Shown here: positions 21,901-36,100 of the stretch, in pieces
Numbering within the stretch: the stretch's first letter is position 1
Layout: every line of letters starts with the position of its first letter
DNA from: Aquarana catesbeiana
Taxonomy: Eukaryota; Chordata; Amphibia; Anura; Ranidae
Assembly: GCF_042186555.1 (NCBI RefSeq)
Contig: NC_133334.1
Span: forward strand, 21,172,883-21,236,882
Reading direction: 5' to 3'
Length of the DNA: 64,000 bases
Notes under the pieces: generated by a model
Database searches by the model: none
Seen by the model: only the letters and a program-made list of their open reading frames with translations
What the model was told of the DNA's origin: nothing
Translations under genes and position numbers: made by a program

Positions 21901-24204
21901 CTATTGGACACCTAGGAGGAGAGGAAGAGCTGCACGCTGAAAGCTGCCGTGATGGAGGAGAGGACACGCAGCCGCTACCCTCCTAGATGGAGTAAATCTT
22001 CAAAGAACAATTGGGTGGCCCATAAAAGTCGCACATCTAGGTGTCCTGGAGTGGTGAGTAGAGCGGTAACCTCAGCCTGGACTCCAACCAGGCCACGCTC
22101 CCAACGCATTTCACTCCACCCACGGGGCTTGGTCATGGCTAAGCTCCGGGGGCGGAGTGAATCGCGTTGGGAGCGTGGCCTGGTTGGAGTCCAGGCTGAG
22201 GTTACCGCTCTACTCACCACTCCAGGACACCTAGACGTGCGACTTTTAGGGGCCACCCCATTGTTCTTTGAAGCCTTACAGGAGCCAGGGCGGGTTCCAT
22301 CCCCTGTCGGCACTCTAGCAGCGGCTGCTGAAGCATTGATTGATTACATACCCCTTACCACCGAGCCTGAGCGGCGCACACACACACACACATTTCCTAA
22401 GTCATAGATGGGGTAAGTGCCGGACCAACCAGCAGATGGGGTGGGAGGTGTTTGACGCCCCCCCCCAAAAAAAAAAACACCAGTCGCCACTGGATCTGGG
22501 GTTATCCAAAAGAGTATAGGCATGAAACTCCAAATCATTTTTATGGATATTAAAACCGGATTCTCTGCATTTATTGAACCTGAAATCAAACTGGAGAAAT
22601 GGACTTGACGTTGTCAGACGACAGACTATTTGTTTATGGCATTTTTATAGCCATACACTTTGGAGTCCATGGTGTGTGTGGGAGGAAACTGGAGTGCCCG
22701 CCCAGAGGAAACTATGCAAGAAGAGGGAGAACATGCAGCCAAGAAATGAGGTGGGCTCTGTCTGACTTTCTGCAGCTTCTAATGCACATTGTGCGAAGCT
22801 CACAGTGTGCAGTGAAATTGGAGTAGGCCATTTCAGTCCAGGAGAGGAGCCGGCACAACTGGGTAACACCTAAAGGGAAGGCCGGAGTTCAGATTTAAAG
22901 CAGAGAGCTTTTTAAACACACTCATTATACTTGTCTAGAGGTTTCCTCACTGGCATAATAATTTCATGTATTGATTTGTGTCTTCCCACAGGTGTTGAGC
23001 GCAGACGAATTTACGATATCGTTAACGTCCTGGAAAGCTTGCATATGGTTAGCCGTCTCGCCAAGAACAAGTACATCTGGCATGGCCGCCATAAGCTCAA
23101 GGAAACCTTTGAGGCGTTGCGACAGGTTGGGGAGGAGTGCAAATACGCCGACCAGATCCTCCATCTGAAGAAGCGAGAGCAGGAGGAGCCGGAGTCTCTG
23201 GAGGAAGCCCCGATTCCCAAATCCTGGGTGAAGCAGACGGAGATCAGCTTCGTGGAGCTGCCGGGACTGGAGTTCAGAGCCGGTAAAATCTCACTTCTTT
23301 TAGCAGATCACGGGTGCAATCTCAAGCTCCTGCAGACTCAGTGTAGCTGTCTGGCTGTACATCATGATCCTGATGGGAAGTGTCAATGTACTACCCAGAG
23401 TGCTCAGCGGCGCCCTGGTAGCTCATTGAGGACTACAAGCCTTCAGCTGCAATGGCTGACGGTAGTTGTAGTTCTCCCATTTACAGAACTTTGTGAATAA
23501 ATGATGTGGGCGGAGCCCCGCACAGCTGTGGTGTGTTTTTTTTTTTTTTTTTTAAATTGTGACAGTGGGTGTGGGGAGAAGATCCCTGGCTGTAACAACC
23601 ATGACGGGGGGGGCGGTGTGTGTGTAACATTAACATGTTGCATCCTAAATATGGTTGTTCCATGTTCCTAAAGGTGAACTTATCCTTGTAAATGAAAATT
23701 AACAGCCCAGCACTTATTAAAAGCAGCAATATTTGCTTTCAGTACAATTCTCTCACCTTCAGGTGGCGCTACTCTTCCGGGTTAAATGATGGCCAACGTC
23801 ATTCACCACTCTTCCATGAGCCCAGGCTGTCACAGACCTTCCCCCTGGGCCCAGAGTATTCATGAGATCTCTGACGCCCTTTGGGAATTACAGGAGGAAT
23901 CGGAGGGTCCCTTCTTGTCTGTACACCATCTAAAACTAGCATTCACCTTCCAGAGGGCTCCTTGGTGAGCCGTATGTGACTTTTAAAATCATTTTTAGGG
24001 GTTATGGTGAAAAAAAATACCTCCTGTAATACGTTCTTACACAAGCAGTAAGGGGAATGTGACGGTTTCACGTTTAATTGGCTATAGGCTGGGTTTAAGC
24101 TGTATAATGAGGAATAAAATATAAGAACTTCCAGATTGATCTGATATATTTTTTTTAAATGTTTATAATTTGAGTGTGTGTGTGTGTGTGTGTGTGTGTA
24201 CATA

Positions 24205-24260
<56 letters not shown>

Positions 24261-27066
24261 GTGTAAACTATTATTATATAATTTTTTTCCATTTGTCCAC
24301 ACAGCATCAGTGAACAGCAGGAAGGAGAAGTCTTTACGGGTGATGAGCCAGAAATTTGTCATGCTCTTCCTGGTGTCCAAACCACAGATTGTGAGCCTGG
24401 AAATTGCTGCCAAAATTCTGATTGGAGAAGATCAGATTGATGATTTGGATAAAAGCAAATTCAAAAGTAAGCTAGTGTTTGTTTATTAACTATTCCAAAA
24501 GTCTATTACTTTATCTGATGAACAAGCAAATCAGCTGTGAAGGCAGAATTTGAACTTTCCTTGTGATTTTTACCTGATAGCATGTCAATTAAATAAGAGG
24601 AGTATTTAGGAGCACTGATAAGGGGGGGGGGGGGGGGATATATATAATATAATAATAATTATATATAATTTATGGTGTGGTTTTTTTTTTTTTTTTTTTT
24701 TTTTTCTTAAACTCTGAGTTTTCTGTTATGCTTTGCAAGTATTTTAGCTGTCGAAAGATCTCTGGTTTGGGATTTGAACATAAAATAAACAGGCTGCATG
24801 GGATCTGGTCCTAGACGCTTCGTGAACAGGCTGCATGGGATCTGTTTCTAGACACCTCGTGAACAGGCTGCATGGGATCTGATCCTAGACGCCTCATGAA
24901 CAGGCTGCATGAGATCCGATCCTAGACGTCTCGTGAACAGGCTGCATGAGATCCGATCCTAGACGTCTCGTGAACAGGCTGCATGGGATCTGATCCCTAG
25001 ACGCCTCGTGAACAGGCTGCATGAGATCTGATCCTAGACGCCTCGTGAACAGGCTGCATGGGATCTGATCCCTAGACGCCTCGTGAACAGGCTGCATGGG
25101 ATCTGATCCTAGACGCCTCGTGAACAGGCTGCATGGGATCTGATCCTAGACGCCTCGTGAACAGGCTGCATGGGATCTGATCCTAGACGCCTCGTGAACA
25201 GGCTGCATGGGATCTGATCCTAGACGCCTCGTGAACAGGCTGCATGGGATCTGATCCTAGACGCCTCGTGAACAGGCTGCATGGGATCTGATCCTAGACG
25301 CCTCGTGAACAGGCTGCATGGGATCTGATCCTAGACGCCTCGTGAACAGGCTGCATGGGATCTGATCCTAGACGCCTCGTGAACAGGCTGCATGGGATCT
25401 GATCCTAGACGCCTCGTGAACAGGCTGCATGGGATCTGATCCTAGACGCCTCGTGAACAGGCTGCATGGGATCTGATCCTAGACGCCTCGTGCACAGGCT
25501 GCATGGGATCTGATCCTAGACGCCTCGTGAACAGGCTGCATGGGATCTGATCCTAGACGCCTCGTGAACAGGCTGCATGGGATCTGATCCTAGACGCCTC
25601 GTGAACAGGCTGCATGGGATCTGATCCTAGACGCCTCGTGAACAGGCTGCATGGGATCTGATCCTAGACGCCTCGTGAACAGGCTGCATGGGATCTGATC
25701 CTAGACGCCTCGTGAACAGGCTGCATGGGATCTGATCCTAGACGCCTCGTGAACAGGCTGCATGGGATCTGATCCTAGACGCCTCGTGAACAGGCTGCAT
25801 GGGATCTGATCCTAGACGCCTCGTGAACAGGCTGCATGGGATCTGATCCTAGACGCCTCGTGAACAGGCTGCATGGGATCTGATCCTAGACGCCTCGTGA
25901 ACAGGCTGCATGGGATCTGATCCTAGACGCCTCGTGAACAGGCTGCATGGGATCTGATCCTAGACGCCTCGTGAACAGGCTGCATGGGATCTGATCCTAG
26001 ACGCCTCGTGAACAGGCTGCATGGGATCTGATCCTAGACGCCTCGTGAACAGGCTGCATGGGATCTGATCCTAGACGCCTCGTGAACAGGCTGCATGGGA
26101 TTTGATCCTAGACGCCTCGTGAACAGGCTGCATGGGATTTGATCCTAGACGCCTCGTGAACAGGCTGCATGGGATCTGATCCTAGACGCCTCGTGAACAG
26201 GCTGCATGGGATCTGATCCTAGACGCCTCGTGAACAGGCTGCATGGGATCTGATCCTAGACGCCTCGTGAACAGGCTGCATGGGATCTGATCTTGGACAT
26301 ATAATGAGTATATTCAGCTTATTTGTATTTTGTCACTTTTTTGCAGCAAAAATCCGGCGATTATATGACATAGCCAACGTCCTGAGCAGTCTGGGCCTCA
26401 TAAAGAAAGTCCATGTGACGGAGGAGAGGGGGCGGAAACCAGCGTTCCAGTGGACGGGGCCGGACGCTTGTACCGGACAGCAAGGTGAGGTCATGCAACC
26501 GTCTATCTGGGCACTTTAAAGTGTGTGTAACCCCAAGATGTATATTTGGTGTCATTGCCCTACTGTATACAGTTTTAACAAACAAATCATTTTTTTGTGA
26601 CTCTCTTGCTTCCCTGGAGATCCTGCCAGTAATAGAACTAGAGAGGGCTGACAACTCTACGCCACAGCTTTGCAGCTGGCAGCAAGGTTGCCATCCTGCC
26701 ATGTGTGGTCCTTCATTTGACCATTTGGGGTTCCTGTCTGATAAACCCGCTGTCTACCTGAAAGACAGATCAGGAAATTAGCAGAAATCTCTCTCTGAGC
26801 AGTCACTGAAAAAAGGGCCCCTGTTGGAAGATTTCCCCTTACTACCTGTTCAGTGACTATAAAAGTTTAGATTTCCCATTAGCTTTTACTGATTTCCCTA
26901 TACAGCTAATAAATTAAATTATAACTAAAGGCAAATCCCCCCCCCCCTTTTTTTTTTTTTTTTGTATTTATTTATTGCTGTCTGTGCCCCCGTCGGGAAG
27001 ATTCACCCTCCCTATTTGTCCTGTGTACCATTAAAAAAATTATAATTCTTCCTTTCTCTATCCACA

Positions 27067-27134
<68 letters not shown>

Positions 27135-30100
27135 CCCAAAAATGACAGTTGACTAGCAGATTTGACCAAACCCAAGCTCAGAACTAGTGGTTGCCCTCTA
27201 CCTTTTAAGCCCTGAAGAAAAGGGAGGCCCTTGAGCCCCCGAAAGGCATTGGTTGTTCCATGTTGTTGTTTGCAATCCAATACTAATATTACGTTTTTTG
27301 ACTATTTGGCAGTCTTAGTCATTAGACTATACATCAGGGGTCTCATTTTAATAAATAGATGCACTTTACTATGTTGCGGAGTTCCTCAGCACTCTCATTA
27401 TGTAGCTAGTTTGTTTGCTGACTCATATTTCTCCTTCTTCTTTCCTTTTTTTTTTTTTTTTTTTTTTCTCTCAGAGTCCTCTCCTGGCCACATGTTACCC
27501 AGCTCTGTAGCACTGGATCTGAGATCTCCTAAGGAGAATTGCGCCAAGAATCTCTTTTCCTCCCGTGGAAAGCAGAGCTTTACCCGCCACCAGTCTTTAA
27601 TCAAACTGGCCAGGAGTATAGAAAACGACCGGCGGAAGATCAACTCTGCGCCCAGCAGTCCTGTAAAGAGCGGTGTGTACTTTTTTTGTTTAATTTTTTT
27701 TTTTATCGTCCTTCAATGTCATATTCTCAGGTCTGCGTTAGATTGGCACCTTTTTGTACCCGTATGCCTTCGCCGCAGCGACCGCAGCCGGAAGTTTGGC
27801 CCGCATCCTCCTCCTCCCACTGTTGGCCCATTCACAAAGCGCAGCGCGCTTCACGCATGCGCAGTAGGACACTGGCTGTGAAGCCGCAATGCCGGTTTCC
27901 CTTGGCTCAGATGGTGGTGGCAGCAGCACCTGAGAGCCGATTGAAAAATCGGCTCGGGTGAAGACCGCTGGATTTGTGGACAGGTTAGTGTCCTTTATAT
28001 TAAAAGTCAGCAGCTAAAGTATTTGTACAGTACAGTAATACCTTGGTTTGCGAGTAACGCGGTATAAGTGTGCTTTACAAGACGAGCAACCTTTTTTTTT
28101 TTTTTTTTTTTTTTACATTTTTGACTTGATATACAAGCAGTAGTAGTTAATGTTTTTTAAAAAAAAAAAAAATTTCACTCACAATGTTAAGGAGTCTGGT
28201 GTTGATCCAATGTAAATCCGCTGGTGCACAATGTACTGTATGTGGCCAGAGGTCTGAGGGCGCTGATGGCTCCCAGCTGGGTGGGGCGGGTGTAACACGC
28301 GTTCGGAGCACCTGGAAGTGTCCAATAGTTTCTGAGTGTCTCCGAGTTCTCCGAGAAGTGGTGGGAGCCACCAGCGCCCTCGGACCTCTGGCCACATATA
28401 GTACTGTATACTGTACACCAGCGCTTTACATGAATCAATATCAGACTCCTTAACAATTTGAGTGTAATTCATTTTAATATATATTTTTATTTTTTTTTAC
28501 ATTAAAACTTTTTTTTTTTTTTTTTTTTTTCACCACAGAGGTGTACTGTACAGTATTCCTACCATTGATATGAGCTACAGTACTGTATTTTAAAGTGCAG
28601 GTTAATTTTATTTTTATTTATTTATTTTTTTAAGTACACTTTTTATACTGTATTTTGTATAGCCGTAATAATTATATGAATAAATGGTTGTGGATTGAGT
28701 TACCATTGTTTCTTATGGGAAAATTTGCTTTGATATACGAGTGCTTTTGATTACAAGCACGTTTCTGGAACAAATTATGCTCGCAATCCAAGGTATTACT
28801 GTATTTGTAGCTGCTGACTTTTTTTTTTTTTATTTTTTTTTTTTTTTCTGAAGGAGCCTGGAGCTCCTCCTTTTTTAAAGTGGTATGTACATCTTAATAA
28901 TGACCTTCTAGTTACTCTTTATTTATTTATTTTTTTTTTTTGGTCTGGTAAACCAAACCATTTAAAGCATTTGGTTGTATTTTGCAAATAACCTATACAT
29001 CCTTCCAGAAATCCAGTGAGCTCATCAGTTCGGCTACATTCGCAAGGGGTGATTTGGCAATTGCGGCAGCAGGAATCTTCGTCCAGCAGCAATCACTGCA
29101 GAATGGCTGCAGCCGCTGGTGGATTGTCACTATAGTGAATGGGCTCAATGGCTGCAGATTTCCACTCTCAGAAAATTCCTTCTGCTATTTGCACTGGGCC
29201 AAATCACCCGTGAGAATGTAGCCTCACACTGTTGCCAATTCACGTGTAATGTATGTTCAAGTAATAAGCGTAAATTTTTTATTTTTTTTTTTTTTCTTTC
29301 TCCTTAACAGATTCCAGTGACCTCTCCATCCCCAGCAAGATGGCTCAACTTGCAGCAATCTGTAAAGAGCAGCTTGATCAGACAAAGTAAGTTGTGTTGT
29401 TTTTTTTTGTTTTGTTTTTTTCTCTTTGTTTTTGTTTTTTTGCTGCCAGGTTTTTTGTGATTGTGCTTGGCTACCAAACTCCTAAAAGTTAGTGTCAAAA
29501 TTTTTACTGTTGTGGTAATGTGGTAATTTGAATGTTGTTGTCACTATGTTTGTTTTACTGCTGCTTCCACGCTGAAACATGACTTATTTAACCACTTGCC
29601 GACCGCGCTATAGCCAAATGATGGCTACAGCACGGCTGGTCAGTTCTGGGAGGTCGTCGTATGACTTCCTCCTGAGATCATGTCAGCTGTGGCACACTCT
29701 CCCGGACTCTGCTAATCACAGGTTGAAGTAAAGAGCCAATAAGCGACTCTTTACCACGTGATCAGCTGTGTCCAATCACAGCTGATCACGATGTAAACAG
29801 ATGGCAGTTATCTGCATTCCTTTCCTCACGCTGACAGCATGAGTTAGAGAAGTGAGCTGATAACCGGTTTGTGTTGAAGGGACATGTACACTGATAATCA
29901 GGGACGGATTATCAGTGCAGTGCCCATCGGGGCATCCTCCTCAGTGCAGCCTCATCACTGCCCGTCAGTGGCCACCTATCAAAGCCCATCACTGCAGCCT
30001 CATCAGCGTACATCAGTGAAGGAGAAAATTACCTGTTTGCAAAATTTTATAACAAACTATGAAAGGTTTTTTTTTTGGGGGGGGGGGTTCAAAAGTTTTT

Positions 30101-33100
30101 TGTTTTTATTTTTTTTTCCCCCCTGTATTTGGCAAAAAAAAAAAATGTGATTAAATATGACCAAAAAGAACACTCTATGTAAAAAAAAAAAAAAACATAA
30201 ACATGATAAATTCTGTAGGTGTACAGTGTTGCATGTCCGCGCAATTGTCATTTAAAATGTGACAGCACTGAAAGGTTAAAGTGTCCGGTAGGCAAGTGGT
30301 TAATGGCAACAGTTTGCGCAGTTTGAGTAGCCGCTTTTGGACGGGGAAGTTAAGAGGGGATTTAAACATGGGGGCAGCCGTGACATTTCTGGTACAGACT
30401 GATCCCGGCGTCTTACACGAGACCGGGATGTAATCCAAGGGACAGCTGCTTTGTCTGTCTCAGAAGGGGTTCGCCCTGCATATCACTTTTCATATCCAAT
30501 AGTAAGAGATTCCAGTTAAATAATTGTGTGCTTGATTTTGTTTTGTCCCCCCCAATCTTCATGTGGTGTTTTTGAGCCATGTGTTTTTTTATGACAATAG
30601 GGGACCAGGAACCCCCCTCCCTGTTAGGGCTCATTCACTCTTGCTTTGGGTCTTCAGAGAGCATTTGAGATGGTGAGGAGGCAATGCCTACTGGAACACC
30701 GCACTAGCGTCCTGCAACCATGTACATTGCTCCCAGCTGCGCGGTGCGTGCAGAGTGGCCCCATTCACTTGCCAAAAGCAACAGCGGGTTAAATGCTTGC
30801 TGCAGTCCTGTGTACATTGCTTTTGCAGCTAAAGGGGGAGTGATTTGGGGGTGGGGGGTGGTAAACACAACTCGACTGCTGGGTTTTACCGTCCCTCAGC
30901 TGCTAGGGAAAGCGCTTACAATTATAGCACCCTGATGTTTTGGCAGGGTTGCTCTTCAATTTACCTGCCAGGTATAGTTGCCTTTTCCAATTGATAGGAG
31001 ATCAATTGATTCCACCCTAATTCTGGAGTTGCTGCACTTCTCTCTTCTGTCACTAGATGGCCGGGTATCTGGTGGCATTAGATAAGATAAGGGCAATGCA
31101 AGTACAGATTAGGAATAGATGGGGTATCTCAGCAAATAGGCAGGGATTTTCTTGGGTCCCTTGGCCTGCTGGGAGAACCTATTTATTTGGTTGGAGTCAG
31201 GTGAACTGGGTTCTGTGTCACCTGGACGGCTGTCTGGGTGGTAGTGTGTTGTGCTGCTGGGGGGGGGGGGTGAGTCCATATTCTGCACTGGAGGGGGGGA
31301 GTGGGGGTGAGTCCATATTCTGCACTGGAGGGGGGGGGGGGGGGAGTCCATATTCTGCACTGGAGGGGGGGGGGGGGGGGGGAGTCCATATTCTGCACTG
31401 GAGGCATTTCAGTGTAAGGCTCCTTTCACACTGGGGCGGTGGCAGTAAAACAGCGCTATTTTTAGCGCTGTTTTACCGTCCTTTTTGCGGCTGTATTCGG
31501 CCGCTAGCGGTGCGGTTTTAACCCCCGCTGGCAGACGAAAAAGGGTTAAACCCGCTCGTACAGCGCGGCTATAGCCACGGTATTACCGCGGTATAGCCGC
31601 GCTGTCCCAGTGATTTCAATGGGCAGGATTGGTGAACACACAGCTCCTTCACCGCTCCACAGATGCGGCTCGCAGGACTTTTTTTACCATCCTGCCAGCG
31701 CACCGCTTCAGTGTGAAAGCCCTCGGGCTTTCACACTGAACAAACAGCGGAGGCTGTTTAGGGGCGGTTTGCAGGCGGTATTTTTAGCGCAATAACGCCT
31801 GCAAACCGCCCCAGTGTGAAAGGGGCCTTAGTGATAGAAAGATGAGGCAGAGGAAACTGAGGAGGGGGGGGGGGGGTAGGAATAGCCCGCTCTCAACCCT
31901 CAGTCCTATTTGCTTTTCCATATGCTATATGTATTTTTAACTGTATTGTCTTCCTTTTCTTAAATTACAGGGATGTTAAAAAGATGAAAATGAAGATGTC
32001 AAGAGGGAACGCCAAGGTCGTTGTAAAGCCTCAGAATGCACCATTGCAGTCGGCCAGTCCTCTTTTTTACCAGGCTCTGCCCCTCGTCCAGCCTCACGTC
32101 AGCTCCCCGACCTCCTACGCTGTCTATCTGCAGCACCCTAACGGTATTCAGGGACATGCTGTCCTGTCTGCTCAGAATCTCATGGCTGAAGCCGCTCAGG
32201 GTGACAAGAATTCACTGGAAGATGACAAGAAGATACTCGTATCTGGCCGGCCAGCTGAGAGCGATCCTCCGCACGAGAAGTGTTCCCGGAAACTTCCGGA
32301 ACATGACAATGGTGCTTCCAAAAAGATTAAAGCTTCAGGACAGGAGGATTTGGCGGAGGTTTGTTACTTGCCAGTTTTTAATTTTGTACAGATCTGTCTG
32401 TAGATGGGTGAAGTGAATAACCTGGATAAGATAATTTAAAGTTCGCCTTTGCAAAAAAAAATAATAATAATAGCACATCTTTTTGCAGGTAAAAAAAATT
32501 AGCATCTTTCTTTATTTTATTTTATTTTTTTAATGTTTTCTTTCTTTTTACTAGGAGCCTGCAAAGCATTCCGCCCGCAATCAGACTCCTGCAGACTGTC
32601 TTGTGTAAGCTGTCTGCCCATACCTCCGTACGGGCAAGCAGTTACACAATGACAGGAAGAAACCATGAACTACCTAGAGCGCTCAACAGCGGCGTGGTAG
32701 TTCATTGAAAACTACAAGCGCACAGCCGCAAAGGCTATCAGTACTTGTAGTTCTCCCATTCACAGAACTCTGTGAATTTAATAATGCAGTCAGGCGGGTG
32801 GTGCCCCTAATGGGCGCATATTTATGTATTATTATTTTTTTTTTTTTTAAGTTGTGACCGTGTATTTGGGGAGAAGATCCCCCGGCTCGCTGTCACTAGT
32901 GGCGGCGGGTCTGGGAGCAGCTGCAGCAATGGGGACATGTAACATGTTCCCAAAGGTGAACTTATTTTTTTTTTTTTTGCTCAAATGTTCCTGGTCACTC
33001 CAAGGCACACCCCAACCCCAAACGACCGCCAGTCCTTGTCATTAGAAGCAGCACTTTTGTGACCTAGATCTTCAGGCCTCCAACATCCTTGCTATAGTCT

Positions 33101-36100
33101 AGTTCCCTGCTCCAAAGCTTCAGGTTGCACTGCGATTTGCAGGTTTCATCCTCATCACCTCCCCTCATGGTAGAGCCCAACATGACTTTAGTCTCGCTTG
33201 CCAAACTTTATTGTAATAAATGGAAAAGACACACCACCTGTCCTCATACCCTGACTCGTTTTCACAACCTGCAGGCTACCTCCAGGTACTTATCTAGAAC
33301 TCAATTGCAATTGATCAATGCGTGTGCATGCAAAATGATTGATTTGAGTATACAGATATCCATTAATTTTATTGGTGGTGGATACGAGCAGCAAGCCCTG
33401 CTGAGGATAAGTACTTAACCCTGTGACTATTTTTCATTGTTTCTACAGAGATTGTACCCTTCCGGGTATCTGATCCCCTTGCAATTGGCACAGATCGGCA
33501 ATGAGTCTGGGAAAGATCACACAATTACCTGTACTGATCAGAAGATATTCACTTCTCCTGTCACAGGTAGGAAAACCATAACTTAGCTGCCCCTGATAAC
33601 TGTAAGTTGGTCTTTGGGTATCTTCCTCGTTTTTAGCATTTCTGGCCGTGGCCTTCTTAAGTAAGGGCAAATGATTTATGTAGAATTAATTTCCTGGAAT
33701 CCATCTGTCCTCAGCTCAAGTATGCATACAGGAGGGTGTGCTTAGCTGAGAGAACCTCTCCTCCCCTCCTGAAGACTCCTGGGATGCATAACATTTGCCT
33801 AGGCAGGAAACCAGGAAGTAACTGAAGACACGTAGAATTTTACTAATGCTAGCAGCAGAAGGATTAGACATAATCCATGTTGATTGGGAGAGTGAATTTC
33901 CGCTTGAAGCTATGCAAGCTAACCAAATGCAATAAAATCCTGGGATTTGTTCTCTGCAGCCTAAAACGCCTAAACCCTGATGAAGTTGGGTTTCTCAATC
34001 CCCTGAAACCTGTTGGCTTTGATATCATTTTGGGATGTGACGTCACCACCTCAGGCTCCATTGAGCATTGTCGGAGTTCAGAGTCCATACCTACACATGT
34101 GCAGAAGAGAAAAAGTCCATTGTGCCCATAGACTAATGAAGTACTGTATCTTCTGGCTACCGACAATGCTTAAAGTGTTACTAAACCCCGTACTCTGCAG
34201 TCACTATATCTGATTACCCACAGTACACAGAACATGGAAATGCAATTATTTTAGTAAATATAAACTGCTAAATACCTTTTTCTCATTGGCAGTATATAGC
34301 AGTCTTGTGACTTCTATTCGTGTCTGGTTTAAAGCTTGTAGGAGGAGTTTTCATTCTCCCCTGATTGTCCTATGAGGATGCAGGACCCCTGACCCTCTGT
34401 TTGGACAGTGCTGATTGGCCTTGTGCTGATTTCATTCACTCTCCCAAGAAAAAAAAGAAAAAAACAGCATGTGCAGCTTGTCCCCAAGGCTCTGTACTAT
34501 CAGGCGATGGATTGGGGACAGTGGGAGAAGGGGAGGATCAGAGAAGATAGGGTTAAACAGTCTTTTTACACAATGCAGAGGATTAACCCCCTTAGTTTTC
34601 ACAGTGAGTATAACAAGCATGCTTTACTGCATCTACAGACTGATTTTACTGTTGTGGGTTTAGTAACACTTTAAGGGGAGAGCCATAGCAGTTAAGTGGC
34701 GTTGTCAGCCCAGTACTGGAAACCAGCTTATAATCTGAGAAATGGGTCCGATCTCAATTTATTTTTTTTATTTTTTACAATATTGTAAAATGATAAAAAT
34801 GGACATATTAAGATATTGAGTATATTATGGAAACCTTGCAAAAGACTTTTTGAATTTTGCCTAGAGAGAAATTTTAATACGGATTATACTAATACATTTC
34901 TTTTTTTTTTTTTTTTTTTTTTACCTTTTTCCAGGTATCATCCCACTGAAGTTCATGTTGTCACCAGGCTCAATGGCTCCCCTGCCTGTTCTGGGCCAGG
35001 CTGCACCTCCTGTGACTTCTTCCGCTTCTTCTTGCCCGAGTTCCAGTTCGGGGATACTGAACTTCGCCCTGCACAACAAGGACCTGATATCGCCTCCTTG
35101 TGGTAGCTCGCAGCCGGTCACCATCTCACCACGGAACAGGAAACCCCTGGAGGAGCTGCAGGCGGCCCAAATGTTAAACTTTAAACACCTTTCCCCCATC
35201 CCATATCACGGACAGCCCTTCCATCTCTTTGCTGTACCACAGGTAAACCTATAGTGCAAAGTACAAACCTTTTTTAAAGTAGAACTCTGCACCCAAAAAA
35301 TTTATATATAATCTCCACACACCCCTGTTAAAATGTCAGTTTTCTGTGATGTAAAAAAATTAGGCAAAGATAAATCATTTCATAACTCTGTTCACCTTTT
35401 TAGGCCTGATTCACACCTGTGCATTTTTAGTGCATTTTGCAGATTTCTACTACAGTCTATTTAACATGGTTTCCTATGGAACACGTTCTGTAATGCAAAA
35501 AGCACTAAAAATGCGTAGGTGTGAATCAGGCCTTAATGTGACCTAAAGTCTGTACAACTCGGTTAAAAAACAAACTGAAATCTTTTTGGGGTGGGGGAGT
35601 AAAAATGAACTAAAATAATGTGGTTGCATAAGTGTGCACACCCTCTTATAACTGGGGATGTAGCGGTGTTCAGTATTTTAAGCAAACAAGATATTTGGGG
35701 GGGCACACCCTAAAAGATGCATTAAAGATGGTGCAGCCATAAGACCATACGACAAAACAACAATTTATGGCTGAATTCAGACCAAAAGACGCACACCGCT
35801 TTTGTGCAAATCGCACCGGACCCGCTGCGGAGATAGGTGAACCGGCTCCATAGCGAGGCGGTCAAAATCTCCTGCTATTGCGGAATTGGATGCGTCAGCA
35901 CCTCAGGCTCCACTACGCGTTGTCAGAGCTCAGAGACCTTGAATGCCTGAAGGCTCTTGAAAATAGTACTGAGGCATGCATTGCAGACCGATAATGGGCA
36001 GTGGGAGGGGCCAGCAGGGTGCTGTACATGGCTTCCTGAACACATCACTGGCCCCTCCCACTGCCCATGATCCGTCTGCAATGCATGGAGAAACAGGGAG

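Noticed and set aside
21949..22407. Opposed ORFs of 152 and 112 codons giving nearly the same peptide
   Set aside because: Caused by the palindrome; no family.
24786..26293. CRISPR-like regular repeats
   Set aside because: There are no unique spacers; it is a head-to-tail VNTR in a eukaryotic intron.
32555..32604. Exon-like stretch in E2F8 intron 10 (TTTACTAG acceptor, GTGTAAGC donor, open frame)
   Set aside because: It is part of a dispersed repeat also present at 23320-23500, it has no counterpart in E2F8 proteins, and exons 10 and 11 already join in phase with conserved residues.
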